From: Candidatus Poribacteria bacterium | Lineage (GTDB): Bacteria > Poribacteria > WGA-4E > WGA-3G | Length of the DNA: 64,000 bases | Direction of reading: 5' to 3' | NCBI GenBank assembly: GCA_026702755.1 | Contig: JAPPBX010000095.1 | Coordinates: forward strand, 1 to 64,000 | Part shown: in pieces, positions 53,126-61,782 of the stretch | Layout of the letters: each line of letters begins with the position of its first letter | Numbering within the stretch: the first letter of the stretch is position 1 | Notes under the pieces: generated by a model | The model's input: only the letters and a program-made list of their open reading frames with translations | Database searches by the model: none | What the model was told of the DNA's origin: nothing | Position numbers and translations under genes: made by a program

Positions 53126-53932
53126 TTAGCGATTAGCGAGTTGCCGACGGAGACGCTCTATCTCGATTTCTGCTTCCCTGCGCCGTTGTGTTTCTTCTGC
53201 TGCGCGCGTTTCTGCTTCTATCCGAAGTTGCTGCTCCTCTATCCGAAGTTGCTGCTCCTCTATCCGAAGTTGCTCTTCCTCCATGGAAGTCGTAATCGGG
53301 GTGCCATCTGGTAAATACGGACGCAAAAGCCTGACGTGGGTATCCAGTTGATCTTCCCATCGAAAATAGAGATTTAACGCTTCGCTGAACAAGCCTCCTT
53401 GTGCATCCGGTGAAAGTTCTACGATGTTTCCTGATGGATTTCGCTGCCATCCGCGAAACTCCGAAGGTTTCTCCATTTCGGGTTGATGGATAAAGTACTC
53501 TTGAGCCGCCATATCCCTCAGATAGCGTTGGACTTTTTCATGCCGATCCTGATTCGCTGTTGCATCGGAAAGAAATTCAAAAATAGCCGCAGGAACAGCA
53601 CCTTCTGACCAGGTATAAAAACTCCGCCGCTGTGGAAATTTATCAACACCAAAGACGACGTAAACATCGGGTGCGACGAATTTTGTGATGTCGCCTTCAC
53701 GGTAGTAAATGAAACTGTCAATGCCAATGTAAATGTGTGGGTTGATCGCAAAGTATCGCGAGATTTGATCAGAAAAGATACGGATCTGATCAGCGTGAAA
53801 TCCTGTCGCCGCCATCGGTTCATCGTCCTCACAAGGGTAGCCTTCAATGTAAATGGTGGGTTTTCCTGTTGCTTTTGGAAAAGTAGGCATATATTTTCTT
53901 TGTTTGAATTCAAATTCCTTTAGGGTATCCAT
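53126..53932 (-). CDS. Uma2 family (DUF820) nuclease-fold protein with heptad tail
   Basis: A 268-residue protein. Residues about 25-200 are the Uma2 PD-(D/E)XK fold. They show YIGIDSFIYYREGDITKFVA with PDVYVVFG, then PAAIFEFLSDATANQDRHEK (Asp and Glu-x-Lys-like positions) and YLRDMAAQEYF. Residues about 215-268 are a charged coiled coil with three tandem EEQQLRI-type heptads. Those come from a 21-base tandem repeat at about 53212-53280. Members are abundant in cyanobacteria and related genomes with unknown purpose. Ribosome binding site GGAGAT; a consensus-like promoter lies upstream. Confidence 0.85.
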   Translation of the reverse strand: MDTLKEFEFKQRKYMPTFPKATGKPTIYIEGYPCEDDEPMAATGFHADQIRIFSDQISRYFAINPHIYIGIDSFIYYREGDITKFVAPDVYVVFGVDKFPQRRSFYTWSEGAVPAAIFEFLSDATANQDRHEKVQRYLRDMAAQEYFIHQPEMEKPSEFRGWQRNPSGNIVELSPDAQGGLFSEALNLYFRWEDQLDTHVRLLRPYLPDGTPITTSMEEEQLRIEEQQLRIEEQQLRIEAETRAAEETQRRREAEIEIERLRRQLANR

Positions 53933-54026
53933 GATCTCCTCCGTATCAGTGTTTGAGCGTCTTCACTTACATAAGGGAATGAAACCACTGTCAAACGTTT
54001 TGAAAATTGCCGAAACGTTTTCTATA

Positions 54027-54055
54027 ATTTTAGCGAACCGCCTATTTTTTGTCAA
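54027..54055 (-). promoter_or_regulatory. promoter of Uma2 gene
   Basis: On the minus strand TTGACA (54055-54050) and TAAAAT (54032-54027), 17 bases apart, about 95 bases before the start codon. Confidence 0.7.
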
Positions 54056-54150
54056 GTAAAACACAAGGATTTTGGCTCGCAAACTCCAGCACATTGACGG
54101 ATGTGTAAATATTTTACGGTTGGTTGCTTGTCTGTCCTATCGGAAAAATC

Positions 54151-54179
54151 TTGTAAAATCGCTGCCAATTTGTTAGACT
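54151..54179 (+). promoter_or_regulatory. promoter of small cupin gene
   Basis: TTGTAA and TAGACT, 17 bases apart. The expected start point falls at or next to the ATG at 54187, and no ribosome binding site is present, so the mRNA may be leaderless. Confidence 0.4.
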
Positions 54180-54186
54180 ATATCTC

Positions 54187-54585
54187 ATGGATAAACAACA
54201 ACCTATTATCCTTAATCAAGCAGAACTTGACTGGGAAACTTGGGACGATCCAGACCTCGCTGCCAAAAGTCCAATTCGTTGGAAGATCCTCATATCGGGT
54301 GAACGCGGACCCAGTAGTCGGCTTGCCACCGGAATAGCAGAGATGGCTCCGGGGACCTTGCTACCGCTCCATCACCATGAACCCGCGGAGACATATTATG
54401 TCATCAGTGGTTCTGGATATGTAACGGTAGACGATCGCGAAGCATCATTGGGCCCCGGAGCGTCGGTTTTCATACCCTCTAATGCCAAGCATTCACTCCG
54501 TTGCACCGGCACCGAGAAGTTGGTTTTCCTGTTCACCTTCGCAGCGGATCGGTTCGATGAAATCGTCTACCATTTCGATGTGTAA
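54187..54585 (+). CDS. single-domain cupin protein
   Basis: A 132-residue cupin. The first motif is PLHHHEPAETYYVISGSGYV (about 59-78), with three His and one Glu as metal ligands. The second is GPGASVFIPSNAKHSLRCTG (about 88-107) with the last His. It could be a small metal-dependent isomerase, dioxygenase or sensor. The neighbours do not tell. The ATG directly follows a promoter-like sequence with no ribosome binding site. Confidence 0.8.
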   Translation: MDKQQPIILNQAELDWETWDDPDLAAKSPIRWKILISGERGPSSRLATGIAEMAPGTLLPLHHHEPAETYYVISGSGYVTVDDREASLGPGASVFIPSNAKHSLRCTGTEKLVFLFTFAADRFDEIVYHFDV

Positions 54586-54634
54586 TGCTTCTTTACCGAA
54601 CAGTTTGAGAATGCTTCTAAGGTAAATTGTCGAG

Positions 54635-55624
54635 ATGTCAACATTAAAAACAACAGACACTAAACCTATCATTTCCAATGCGGATGCCAGTCTGATAGAC
54701 ATCGGCGATGGCATCGCCCGGTTTGAATTGCATAGCAAGTTGAACATCATCGGGGACGAAATGCTGAAGATGTTCGATGCGGCGTTAGACGAGGTAGAAA
54801 CGAACTATGCGGGCATGATTGTTGCTACAGAGGCGAAGCATTTTTCGGTGGGACTTAACCTCATCCTTCTTCTGGAGCGTGCGAAGAGCCAAAATTGGGA
54901 CGCTATTTCAGGAACACTCCGCAAACTACAAACCGTCTGCACAAGACTTCGGACAGCGTCAAAACCGGTCGTTGCGGCGACAGTAGGTATGGCACTCGGC
55001 GGCGGGTGCGAACTTGCATTCGGGGCGGATGCGGTCCAAGCCTTTACAGAAAGTCGCCTTGGTCTCGTTGAACTCCGCGTGGGGCTTATTCCCGGTGGCG
55101 GTGGTACTAAGGAGATGGCACTCCGATGTCTGGACGGACAGACGCTGCCTGCGCCGATTCAGGATCTGTTTCCACATGTTAATAAGGCTTTTGATACCAT
55201 CCGAGAATCCACGATTTCACAAAACGCAGCAGAAGCAGTGGGCCTCGGTTACCTTCGCCGGACGGATGCTATCTCATTGAATCAGGAAATGCATCTCGAA
55301 GATGCCAAAAGACTTGTGCTGTCAAGGCATGAAATAGGGTATAACCCACCCGAACCACCACAAATATTTGTGCTTGGTGAGGAGGGGATCGCTCGTCTCA
55401 ATCTACAAACACATCTCCTTCGGCAAGCGGATGCTATTGATGACTATACGCAGCACCTCGCCAATCAATTGGCTTACGTCCTCTGTGGCGGCACACTTTC
55501 GACTCCACAATTCGTCACCGAACAGTACCTACTTGACTTGGAACATGAAGTATTTCTCAGCCTTTGTGGGGAACAGGAAACGCATGCAAGGATAGAAGCA
55601 ACGGTGTTAAAAGGTAAAAAGTAA
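54635..55624 (+). CDS. enoyl-CoA hydratase domain protein (FadN C-terminal-like)
   Basis: A 329-residue crotonase-fold protein. The oxyanion-hole segments are TEAKHFSVGLNL (about 65-76) and VGMALGGGCELAFGADAVQA (about 115-134), and RVGLIPGGGGTKEM follows. A long C-terminal extension (about 210-329) looks like the tail of FadN/YusL-type bifunctional proteins. There, an N-terminal 3-hydroxyacyl-CoA dehydrogenase precedes this domain, but none is encoded here. The thiolase follows with a one-base overlap (TAATG), as in fadN-fadA operons. Confidence 0.82.
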   Translation: MSTLKTTDTKPIISNADASLIDIGDGIARFELHSKLNIIGDEMLKMFDAALDEVETNYAGMIVATEAKHFSVGLNLILLLERAKSQNWDAISGTLRKLQTVCTRLRTASKPVVAATVGMALGGGCELAFGADAVQAFTESRLGLVELRVGLIPGGGGTKEMALRCLDGQTLPAPIQDLFPHVNKAFDTIRESTISQNAAEAVGLGYLRRTDAISLNQEMHLEDAKRLVLSRHEIGYNPPEPPQIFVLGEEGIARLNLQTHLLRQADAIDDYTQHLANQLAYVLCGGTLSTPQFVTEQYLLDLEHEVFLSLCGEQETHARIEATVLKGKK

Positions 55625-56811
55625 TGCAAACACCATCAGACGTAGTTATCGTATCTGCGGTGCGCACAGCTGTAGGAAGAGCAGGAAAAGGAACGCTGAG
55701 AAACACGCGACCCGATGAACTCGCCGCTGCCGCGCTCCGCGGGGCAGTTGATAGACTCCCGCAGCTTGACTTGGACACTATAGATGATGTCATCATTGGA
55801 TGCGCTACACATGAGGGACCGCAAGGTTACAACGTCGCTCGGATTGCGAGTTTACGTTCAGGGTTTCCGGTTTCCATACCCGCCATTACGATCAATCGGT
55901 TCTGTGCTTCCGGTTTGGAGACAATAGCTATGGGTGCTGAGCAGATTCGATCTGGACGTGCCGATGTGGTTATCGCGGGTGGTGTGGAGAGTATGAGTCA
56001 AGTGCCGTTCGGTGCTAACCTCTCGCCGAACCCTACGCTTATAGCGCATGCGCCGGATGCCTATCTCAGCATGGGATTAACTGCCGAAAATCTGGTGCGA
56101 AAATATGGTATATCTCGCACTGCACAGGACGCTTATGCATATCAGAGCCATCGCAAGGCGATCTCGGCGATTGATGCAGGCAAATTTCGAGAAGAAATCG
56201 TTCCGTTCACGGTAGAAGAAACGCATCTCAATTCGGAAGGAGTTTCTGAAACGAACAGTTCTGTCTTTGATACGGATGAAGGACCCCGCCGAGATACATC
56301 GCCAGAAGCATTGGCATCTCTCAAACCCGTTTTTCACGTGGATGGCACAGTGACGGCTGGCAACGCCTCCCAGATGAGTGACGCTGCCGCCGCTGTCGTC
56401 CTCATGTCCGAGGCGCGCGCCGAGGCGGCAGGTTACGAACCTTTGGCTCGCTTTGTCAGTTACGCCACAGCCGGTGTTTCGCCCGAAATCATGGGAATCG
56501 GACCTGTGCCTGCGATTCCTAAGGCACTCGCGTCTGCAGCGTTAACTTTGGCTGATATAGACGTTATAGAACTCAACGAAGCATTTGCTGTGCAAGCCCT
56601 CGCTGTAATTGAAGAGGCACAGTTGCCACCCGAAAAAGTAAACGTCAACGGCGGGGCAGTCGCGTTGGGACATCCCCTCGGTTGCACTGGAACAAAGCTC
56701 ACCGTGAGTCTGATTAATGAGATGCGGAGGCAAAATCACCAGTACGGCATGGTAACAATGTGTATCGGCGGTGGTATGGGTGCCGCTGGCATTTTTCTTA
56801 ATCCGACGTAG
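55624..56811 (+). CDS. fadA: acetyl-CoA acyltransferase (thiolase)
   Basis: A 395-residue thiolase that releases acetyl-CoA in beta-oxidation. Catalytic Cys in NRFCASGLETIAMGAEQI (about residue 97), His in VALGHPLGCTGTKL (about 352), and the second Cys in MCIGGGMGAAG (about 382). Length fits degradative thiolases. It is translationally coupled to the hydratase gene before it (TAATG). A biosynthetic acetoacetyl-CoA thiolase role is a less likely alternative given the partner. Confidence 0.92.
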   Translation: MQTPSDVVIVSAVRTAVGRAGKGTLRNTRPDELAAAALRGAVDRLPQLDLDTIDDVIIGCATHEGPQGYNVARIASLRSGFPVSIPAITINRFCASGLETIAMGAEQIRSGRADVVIAGGVESMSQVPFGANLSPNPTLIAHAPDAYLSMGLTAENLVRKYGISRTAQDAYAYQSHRKAISAIDAGKFREEIVPFTVEETHLNSEGVSETNSSVFDTDEGPRRDTSPEALASLKPVFHVDGTVTAGNASQMSDAAAAVVLMSEARAEAAGYEPLARFVSYATAGVSPEIMGIGPVPAIPKALASAALTLADIDVIELNEAFAVQALAVIEEAQLPPEKVNVNGGAVALGHPLGCTGTKLTVSLINEMRRQNHQYGMVTMCIGGGMGAAGIFLNPT

Positions 56812-56871
56812 AAAAAAAGGAGGCGGTGTTCCTCCCCTTCCGCCACACCCACGAAGTTTTAATGCGCGCAT

Positions 56872-56978
56872 AGCCCGTAATGAAATGGAGGGGTTTTGCT
56901 TAGGTGTTTTTTCAGATAGACGGAGAGAAACGTCAAAGGTCAAACCCACTTCAACGAACCACAAGGAAAATTAAAAAT
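56872..56978 (+). repeat. start-linked leader repeat, copy C
   Basis: It begins AGCCCGTAATGAAATGGAGG, passes through TTTTGCTTAGGTGTTTTTTC and GTCAAAGGTCAAACCCACTT, and ends CCACAAGGAAAATTAAAAAT directly at the lactonase ATG. It is very close to copy A. Confidence 0.85.
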
Positions 56979-57995
56979 ATGCAAACTCATGTCTATCTCT
57001 CCATAGCAGGAGAAAACAGAATCGCCATTTACACGTTTGATGCTTCTGATGGTAGCATCGAATTTCAGGAAAATATTGATGTTACCGGTTCTCCGGGTCC
57101 GTTAGCACTTTCAACTTGTGGCAACTACCTATATGCTGGTCTACGCTCCAGTCGCGAAATCGCAAGTTTCCGCATTGACGAGGAGACAAAACGCCTCTCA
57201 CACTTGCGGACAGTCCAGTTAGACGCGGATACGTGTTATATTGCGCCAGACAAAACAGGGCGTTTCCTGTTTTCCGCCTATTACGGTGCTGGCAAAGTTA
57301 CTGTACATACAATCGGCGACGATAAAACTGTCCAAGGCGAAACGCTTCAGACCGTCGAAACCGATATACACGCTCACTTTATTGAGACGGATGCCTCAAA
57401 TCGGTTTGCCTTTGTGCCGCACACAGTCCCCCGGAACGCTATCTACCAGTTCCATTTTAACGAGGATACAGGCACACTTACGCAAAATCCTATAGGAAAT
57501 CTCAATCCGGGTGCCCCAATTGGACCCCGGCATCTCTGTTTTCATCCAAGCAAACCGATTCTCTATTCTTCAAATGAGCAAGGATCGAGTGTCTCCGCAT
57601 ACACTCTTCGGGAAGGAGGAGACCACCCCGGAATCTTAGTAGATCTACAGGAAGACCTCTCTACGCTCCCCGTAGATTTTGATGCGGATAATACTTGCGC
57701 GCAGATTCACATCGATCCACAAGGAGCGTTTCTTTACGTCTCCAATCGCGGGCACGACAGCATTGCTGGATTCGCAATTGATGAAGAGAGTGGCGAATTG
57801 ACTGCCATCGGGCATCAGTTAACGGAACCCACCCCACGCGTTTTCAACATCGACGGAACTGGCAATTATCTCTTTGTCGGTGGTCAGGGTTCGGGTAGAC
57901 TCGCTACCTACCGCATCAATCGGGAAAGTGGAGCGTTGGCACCGATTGCCAACTATACGGTTGGCGAAAACCCGATGTGGGTACTTTTTGTATAG
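56979..57995 (+). CDS. YbhE-like lactonase (6-phosphogluconolactonase-type propeller)
   Basis: A 338-residue seven-bladed propeller of the lactonase_7/Pgl (YbhE) family. It shows HVYLSIAGENRIAIYTFD at the start, GNYLYAGLRSSREIASFRID, GPRHLCFHPSKPILYSSNEQ, FLYVSNRGHDSIAGFAID and a closing GENPMWVLFV. YbhE hydrolyses 6-phosphogluconolactone, but related proteins act on other lactones. The longer frame from 56904 is just the leader repeat. The ATG at 56979 follows its AAGGAAAA. tmk begins 10 bases after the stop. Confidence 0.87.
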   Translation: MQTHVYLSIAGENRIAIYTFDASDGSIEFQENIDVTGSPGPLALSTCGNYLYAGLRSSREIASFRIDEETKRLSHLRTVQLDADTCYIAPDKTGRFLFSAYYGAGKVTVHTIGDDKTVQGETLQTVETDIHAHFIETDASNRFAFVPHTVPRNAIYQFHFNEDTGTLTQNPIGNLNPGAPIGPRHLCFHPSKPILYSSNEQGSSVSAYTLREGGDHPGILVDLQEDLSTLPVDFDADNTCAQIHIDPQGAFLYVSNRGHDSIAGFAIDEESGELTAIGHQLTEPTPRVFNIDGTGNYLFVGGQGSGRLATYRINRESGALAPIANYTVGENPMWVLFV

Positions 57996-58005
57996 AAAGA
58001 GGAAA

Positions 58006-58620
58006 ATGGCACGACGCGGAATTTTTATTACATTTGAAGGCATAGAAGGCGCAGGGAAGACGACGCAATCAGAACGTTTAGCAACCGCATTGGGACCGGA
58101 CATTGTACTCACCCGTGAACCTGGCGGCACACACATTTCTGAACGGATTCGCGACCTCTTTCTGACATCGGACGGCATAACGCCGATGACAGAGTTGTTG
58201 CTGATAGCTGCCGCGCGCACACAACACGTCAACGAACTTATACGTCCCGCATTAGACGCGAAGCGAACCGTCATCTGTGATAGGTTTATCGATGCTACTG
58301 TCGCTTATCAAGGCTATCGCGGGGGCATCGACCTTGCGTTTATTCACCAATTAAATCACACTGCTACTGACGGTTTGATCCCTGACATCACCTTTATCCT
58401 CGATCTGTCCCCAGAGATAGGACTATCACGCCAACAGCAAGGAGGTGTGCACCGGGACCGGCTGGACAGAGAGTCGTTGGAATCTCATCGGAAGGTTCGC
58501 GAGGGATACCTATCCGTCGCGAAAGCGAACCCACATCGTATCAAACTGATAGACGCTACACAGTCTCCAGACACTGTCCATGCTGCGATCTTAGCTGAAT
58601 ATCAAGATTATGTATGGTAA
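58006..58620 (+). CDS. tmk: thymidylate kinase
   Basis: A 204-residue kinase phosphorylating dTMP. P-loop FEGIEGAGKTTQSERL (about 10-25), DR[FY]-type motif VICDRFIDATVAYQG (about 88-102), TREPGGTHISERIRDL (about 36-51). The lid RQQQGGVHRDRLDRES has its Arg pattern. Ribosome binding site AGAGGAAA; the longer frame from 57874 overlaps the lactonase. It is followed by holB, a frequent pair. Confidence 0.95.
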   Translation: MARRGIFITFEGIEGAGKTTQSERLATALGPDIVLTREPGGTHISERIRDLFLTSDGITPMTELLLIAAARTQHVNELIRPALDAKRTVICDRFIDATVAYQGYRGGIDLAFIHQLNHTATDGLIPDITFILDLSPEIGLSRQQQGGVHRDRLDRESLESHRKVREGYLSVAKANPHRIKLIDATQSPDTVHAAILAEYQDYVW

Positions 58621-58752
58621 GCGATGAAAGTCTTGTAAAGTGTGCGAAAGTTATGAATGCCTCGCAGTGAGAGTAAAGTTGAAAGAGGCTTCTGGTGCAA
58701 TAACAACTTTAGATCACTTGGCAACTTTCTTACTTCCCTCTTGGAAGAAAAA

Positions 58753-59709
58753 ATGCAAAATCCAATCATTGGACACCAACAAATTGTCGAACAACTCCAA
58801 CGAACTGTCGCATCGGATCGTATTGCTGGTGCTTACCTCTTCTATGGCCCGGAAGGCGTTGGAAAGGAAACGGTCGCTTGCTATTTTGCGCAACTCATCT
58901 TCTGTCAGCAAGACGCGCAGCCTCCCACGGTATGCGGCGCATGTCTCGCCTGTCGGAAGGTGAACTCTCGAAACCATCCCGATCTACAGCTCATCCGACC
59001 TGAGGGGAGTGAACTCAAAATCGGGCAGATCCGAGAGTTACAAAAACAAATTATCTACGAACCCCTTGAAGCAAATCGGAAGGTCTATATATTAACAGAC
59101 GTAGACCGGATGAATGATTATGCCGAAAACGCACTCCTCAAGACCCTTGAGGAACCACCCGCTTCCTCTGTTTTGATCTTACTCACATCGAACATCCGAG
59201 TGTTGCTGCCAACCACCCGTTCCCGATGCCAAATTCTACAATTCCACCCGATGCCGACACAGGAATTAGCCGAAATCTTGGTGAAAAGATTTTCTGTGGG
59301 ACCAGAGCAAGCAACGACACTTGCCATTGCGGCAGATGGCGCGATCGGAAAAGCACTCACGCAACTTGAAAAAGGCGACGTACACACTGAAAGCGTTCCA
59401 GAAGTCCTCAAGGAGACAGATTTATTAGCCGCTTTCAGACTTGCTGAAAACTTCAAAGATAATCCAGAGACTTTAAGTGAGCTGGTGACTTGGTATCGCG
59501 ATCTTCTCTTTTTACAACAGGGCGCGCCCAGCGAACTCATAACACATATCCATTTCCTTGACGAACTCCGATCAATTGTTCCGCGCTACTCTCGACTGCG
59601 CATACAGCAAGCCATCCAGACTATCTTTGACACCAAATCCCTCATCGAAAACACAAACACAAACGCTACCTTGGCTTTAGAGGTAATGTGTTTGAAGTTA
59701 CTGAAATAA
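58753..59709 (+). CDS. holB: DNA polymerase III subunit delta'
   Basis: A 318-residue clamp-loader AAA+ subunit. Starting IIGHQQIVEQLQRTV, with a Walker A-like FYGPEGVGKETVA (about 30-42), zinc-type cysteines VCGACLACRKV (about 58-68), and a sensor region LLKTLEEPPASSVLILLTSN followed by RSRCQILQF. The long N-terminal extension from 58657 is not family-like. ATG 58753 has GGAAG. Confidence 0.93.
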   Translation: MQNPIIGHQQIVEQLQRTVASDRIAGAYLFYGPEGVGKETVACYFAQLIFCQQDAQPPTVCGACLACRKVNSRNHPDLQLIRPEGSELKIGQIRELQKQIIYEPLEANRKVYILTDVDRMNDYAENALLKTLEEPPASSVLILLTSNIRVLLPTTRSRCQILQFHPMPTQELAEILVKRFSVGPEQATTLAIAADGAIGKALTQLEKGDVHTESVPEVLKETDLLAAFRLAENFKDNPETLSELVTWYRDLLFLQQGAPSELITHIHFLDELRSIVPRYSRLRIQQAIQTIFDTKSLIENTNTNATLALEVMCLKLLK

Positions 59710-59772
59710 GTGTTACCCTTCCTCTGATGACGAGCTACCGACTGCTGATGGCTGATAGTCAAGAAACAGAGA

Positions 59773-59801
59773 TTGACAAACGTGTTTCCTGATGGTATAA
59801 T
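59773..59801 (+). promoter_or_regulatory. perfect promoter of metG
   Basis: TTGACA (59773-59778) and TATAAT (59796-59801), exactly 17 bases apart, about 60 bases before the metG start codon. Confidence 0.85.
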
Positions 59802-59861
59802 TTCTTAACAAATGAGTCAATGCTGACTGAACGGGAACCCCAAAAAACAGAAGGAAATACC

Positions 59862-61757
59862 ATGAGCGCATTTTACATCACCACACCCATCTATTACGTC
59901 AACGATGAACCGCATGCGGGACACGGTTATAGTACCATTGTCGCAGATACTTTGGCGCGCTATCACCGCCTCAAAGGCGATGAGGTGTTCTTTTTGACCG
60001 GCGTTGATGAGCATGGCGCAAAGATACATAAAGCCGCTGAAAAGGCAGGACTTACCCCGCAAGATTATTGCAATAAAATAGCACCTACATTTATCAAATT
60101 TTGGAAACGGCTGAATATCTCACACGACATCTTCATGCGCACGACAAGCGATATGCACAAGCGCGGCGCGGCGAAATTCCTCACTGCCCTCTACGAAAGT
60201 GGGAATGTCTATAAAGGGACTTATAAAGGATACTATTGCCTCCCCTGCGAGCGGTTCGTTCCAGAAAAAGAATTGACGGACGAAAAAATCTGCCCGATTC
60301 ATAAATTGCCCTTGGAATGGCTGGAAGAGGAAAACTATTTCTTTAGACTTTCCAAGTATCAAGATCGCTTACTCGCGCATTTTCGTGAAAACCCAGACTT
60401 TGTCTACCCTGCAGCACGGCGCAATGAGCTCCTGAGCGTCCTCAACTCTGGATTGGAAGATATAAGCATCTCTCGCTCCTCAGTCTCATGGGGAATTTCC
60501 TTACCGTTTGATCCTAAACATATCGTCTACGTCTGGATTGAAGCATTGATGAATTATATGACAGCACTCGGTTATGAAACCGATAGTGAACAGTATCACA
60601 CTTTTTGGCCCGCTGATGTCCACATGATGGGGAAGGACATCACCCGCTTCCATGCGCTGATCTGGCCCGCAATGTTGATGGCTGTAGACTTACCACTTCC
60701 CAAGCAGATCGTCGCACACGGGATGATGACGAAAGATGGCGAAGCGTTGAGTAAAACGCGAGGTATTTTCGTTGACCTGAATGCAGACATCGCGCAATAC
60801 GGATTGGATGCGTTCCGTTATTACCTCCTACGCGAATTTAGTTTCGGCAATGATGGTGATTACCGTCCTGCACGTTTGCACGCCCGCTACAACGCCGATC
60901 TCGCGAACGATCTCGGCAATCTGCTCAATCGCGTCCTCGGTTTAGTCAACAAGAACTTTGAGGGGATTCCCGCACCGACAACACCGGGGGAATTCGACGA
61001 TGAAATCGAGGCGATGGCACAGACCACTATTGATCAATTAGACGAACACATAAGCGCGTTCGCGTTTGATGATGCATTGGAAACCATCTGGGAGTTTGTG
61101 CGGCGCATTAATCGCTATGTTCAACAGACACAGGTCTGGACGCTCGCGAAGCCGGAGACGAAACCGAGAATGGGAACGATCCTCTACAATAGTTTAGAGG
61201 CGTTGCGGTTCATCTCTGTGCTCATCTCGCCTTTTGTTCCGAATACTGCTGAAAAAATTCAGAAGCAGATCGGTCTGCCGGAATTTGATACCGTCTCAGA
61301 ATGGGGACATTTGCCCGCAGGACTAACGGTCAGCAGAGGCGAACCTATTTTCCCACGTGTTGATACCAAAAAACAGAAACAGCCGCAACCGAAAACGGAA
61401 GCCGAACCGAAACAGAAGAAGGTAGAAAAAACGAGCGAGCTCGTCTCCTTTGCCGATTTCCAAAAGTTGGATCTTCGGGTGGCATGTATCCTCGCTGCTG
61501 AATCTATTGAAGGGGCTGACCGACTTCTCAAATTGCAGGTTGACCTCGGCACGGAGAAACGGCAGTTGGTCGCTGGGATTGCTGAACATTATACGCCAGA
61601 GGCATTGATAGGAAAACAGGTAATAGTTGTCACGAACTTAGAACCCGCCACCATTCGCGGTGTTGAGTCGCAAGGTATGGTTCTCGCGGGGAGTGGTGAC
61701 TCTGTGGTCTTGGCAACCCTTGAAACGGAAATGCCGCTCGGCACAGAAATAAAATAG
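59862..61757 (+). CDS. metG: methionyl-tRNA synthetase
   Basis: A 631-residue class I synthetase. The HIGH-like sequence is HAGHGYS (about 18-24). Zinc-site cysteines lie in YCLPCERFVPEKELTDEKIC, and the KMSKS-like loop is GEALSKTRG (about 296-304). The anticodon-binding helices follow. After a Lys/Gln/Pro linker (about 505-528), an Arc1p/Trbp111-type tRNA-binding domain (about 530-631) occupies the C-terminus. Start 59862 has AGAAGGAAA; an in-frame ATG at 59820 has none. It has its own perfect promoter. Confidence 0.96.
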   Translation: MSAFYITTPIYYVNDEPHAGHGYSTIVADTLARYHRLKGDEVFFLTGVDEHGAKIHKAAEKAGLTPQDYCNKIAPTFIKFWKRLNISHDIFMRTTSDMHKRGAAKFLTALYESGNVYKGTYKGYYCLPCERFVPEKELTDEKICPIHKLPLEWLEEENYFFRLSKYQDRLLAHFRENPDFVYPAARRNELLSVLNSGLEDISISRSSVSWGISLPFDPKHIVYVWIEALMNYMTALGYETDSEQYHTFWPADVHMMGKDITRFHALIWPAMLMAVDLPLPKQIVAHGMMTKDGEALSKTRGIFVDLNADIAQYGLDAFRYYLLREFSFGNDGDYRPARLHARYNADLANDLGNLLNRVLGLVNKNFEGIPAPTTPGEFDDEIEAMAQTTIDQLDEHISAFAFDDALETIWEFVRRINRYVQQTQVWTLAKPETKPRMGTILYNSLEALRFISVLISPFVPNTAEKIQKQIGLPEFDTVSEWGHLPAGLTVSRGEPIFPRVDTKKQKQPQPKTEAEPKQKKVEKTSELVSFADFQKLDLRVACILAAESIEGADRLLKLQVDLGTEKRQLVAGIAEHYTPEALIGKQVIVVTNLEPATIRGVESQGMVLAGSGDSVVLATLETEMPLGTEIK

Positions 61758-61782
61758 TAGGCACTCCGTGTGCCGTGACAAA

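Noticed and set aside
56904-56978. N-terminal extension of the lactonase
   Set aside because: It also lies wholly within leader repeat C; the repeat's AAGGAAAA serves the ATG at 56979.
59802-59861. T-box or SAM riboswitch before metG
   Set aside because: The leader after the perfect promoter is about 55 bases, too short for either.
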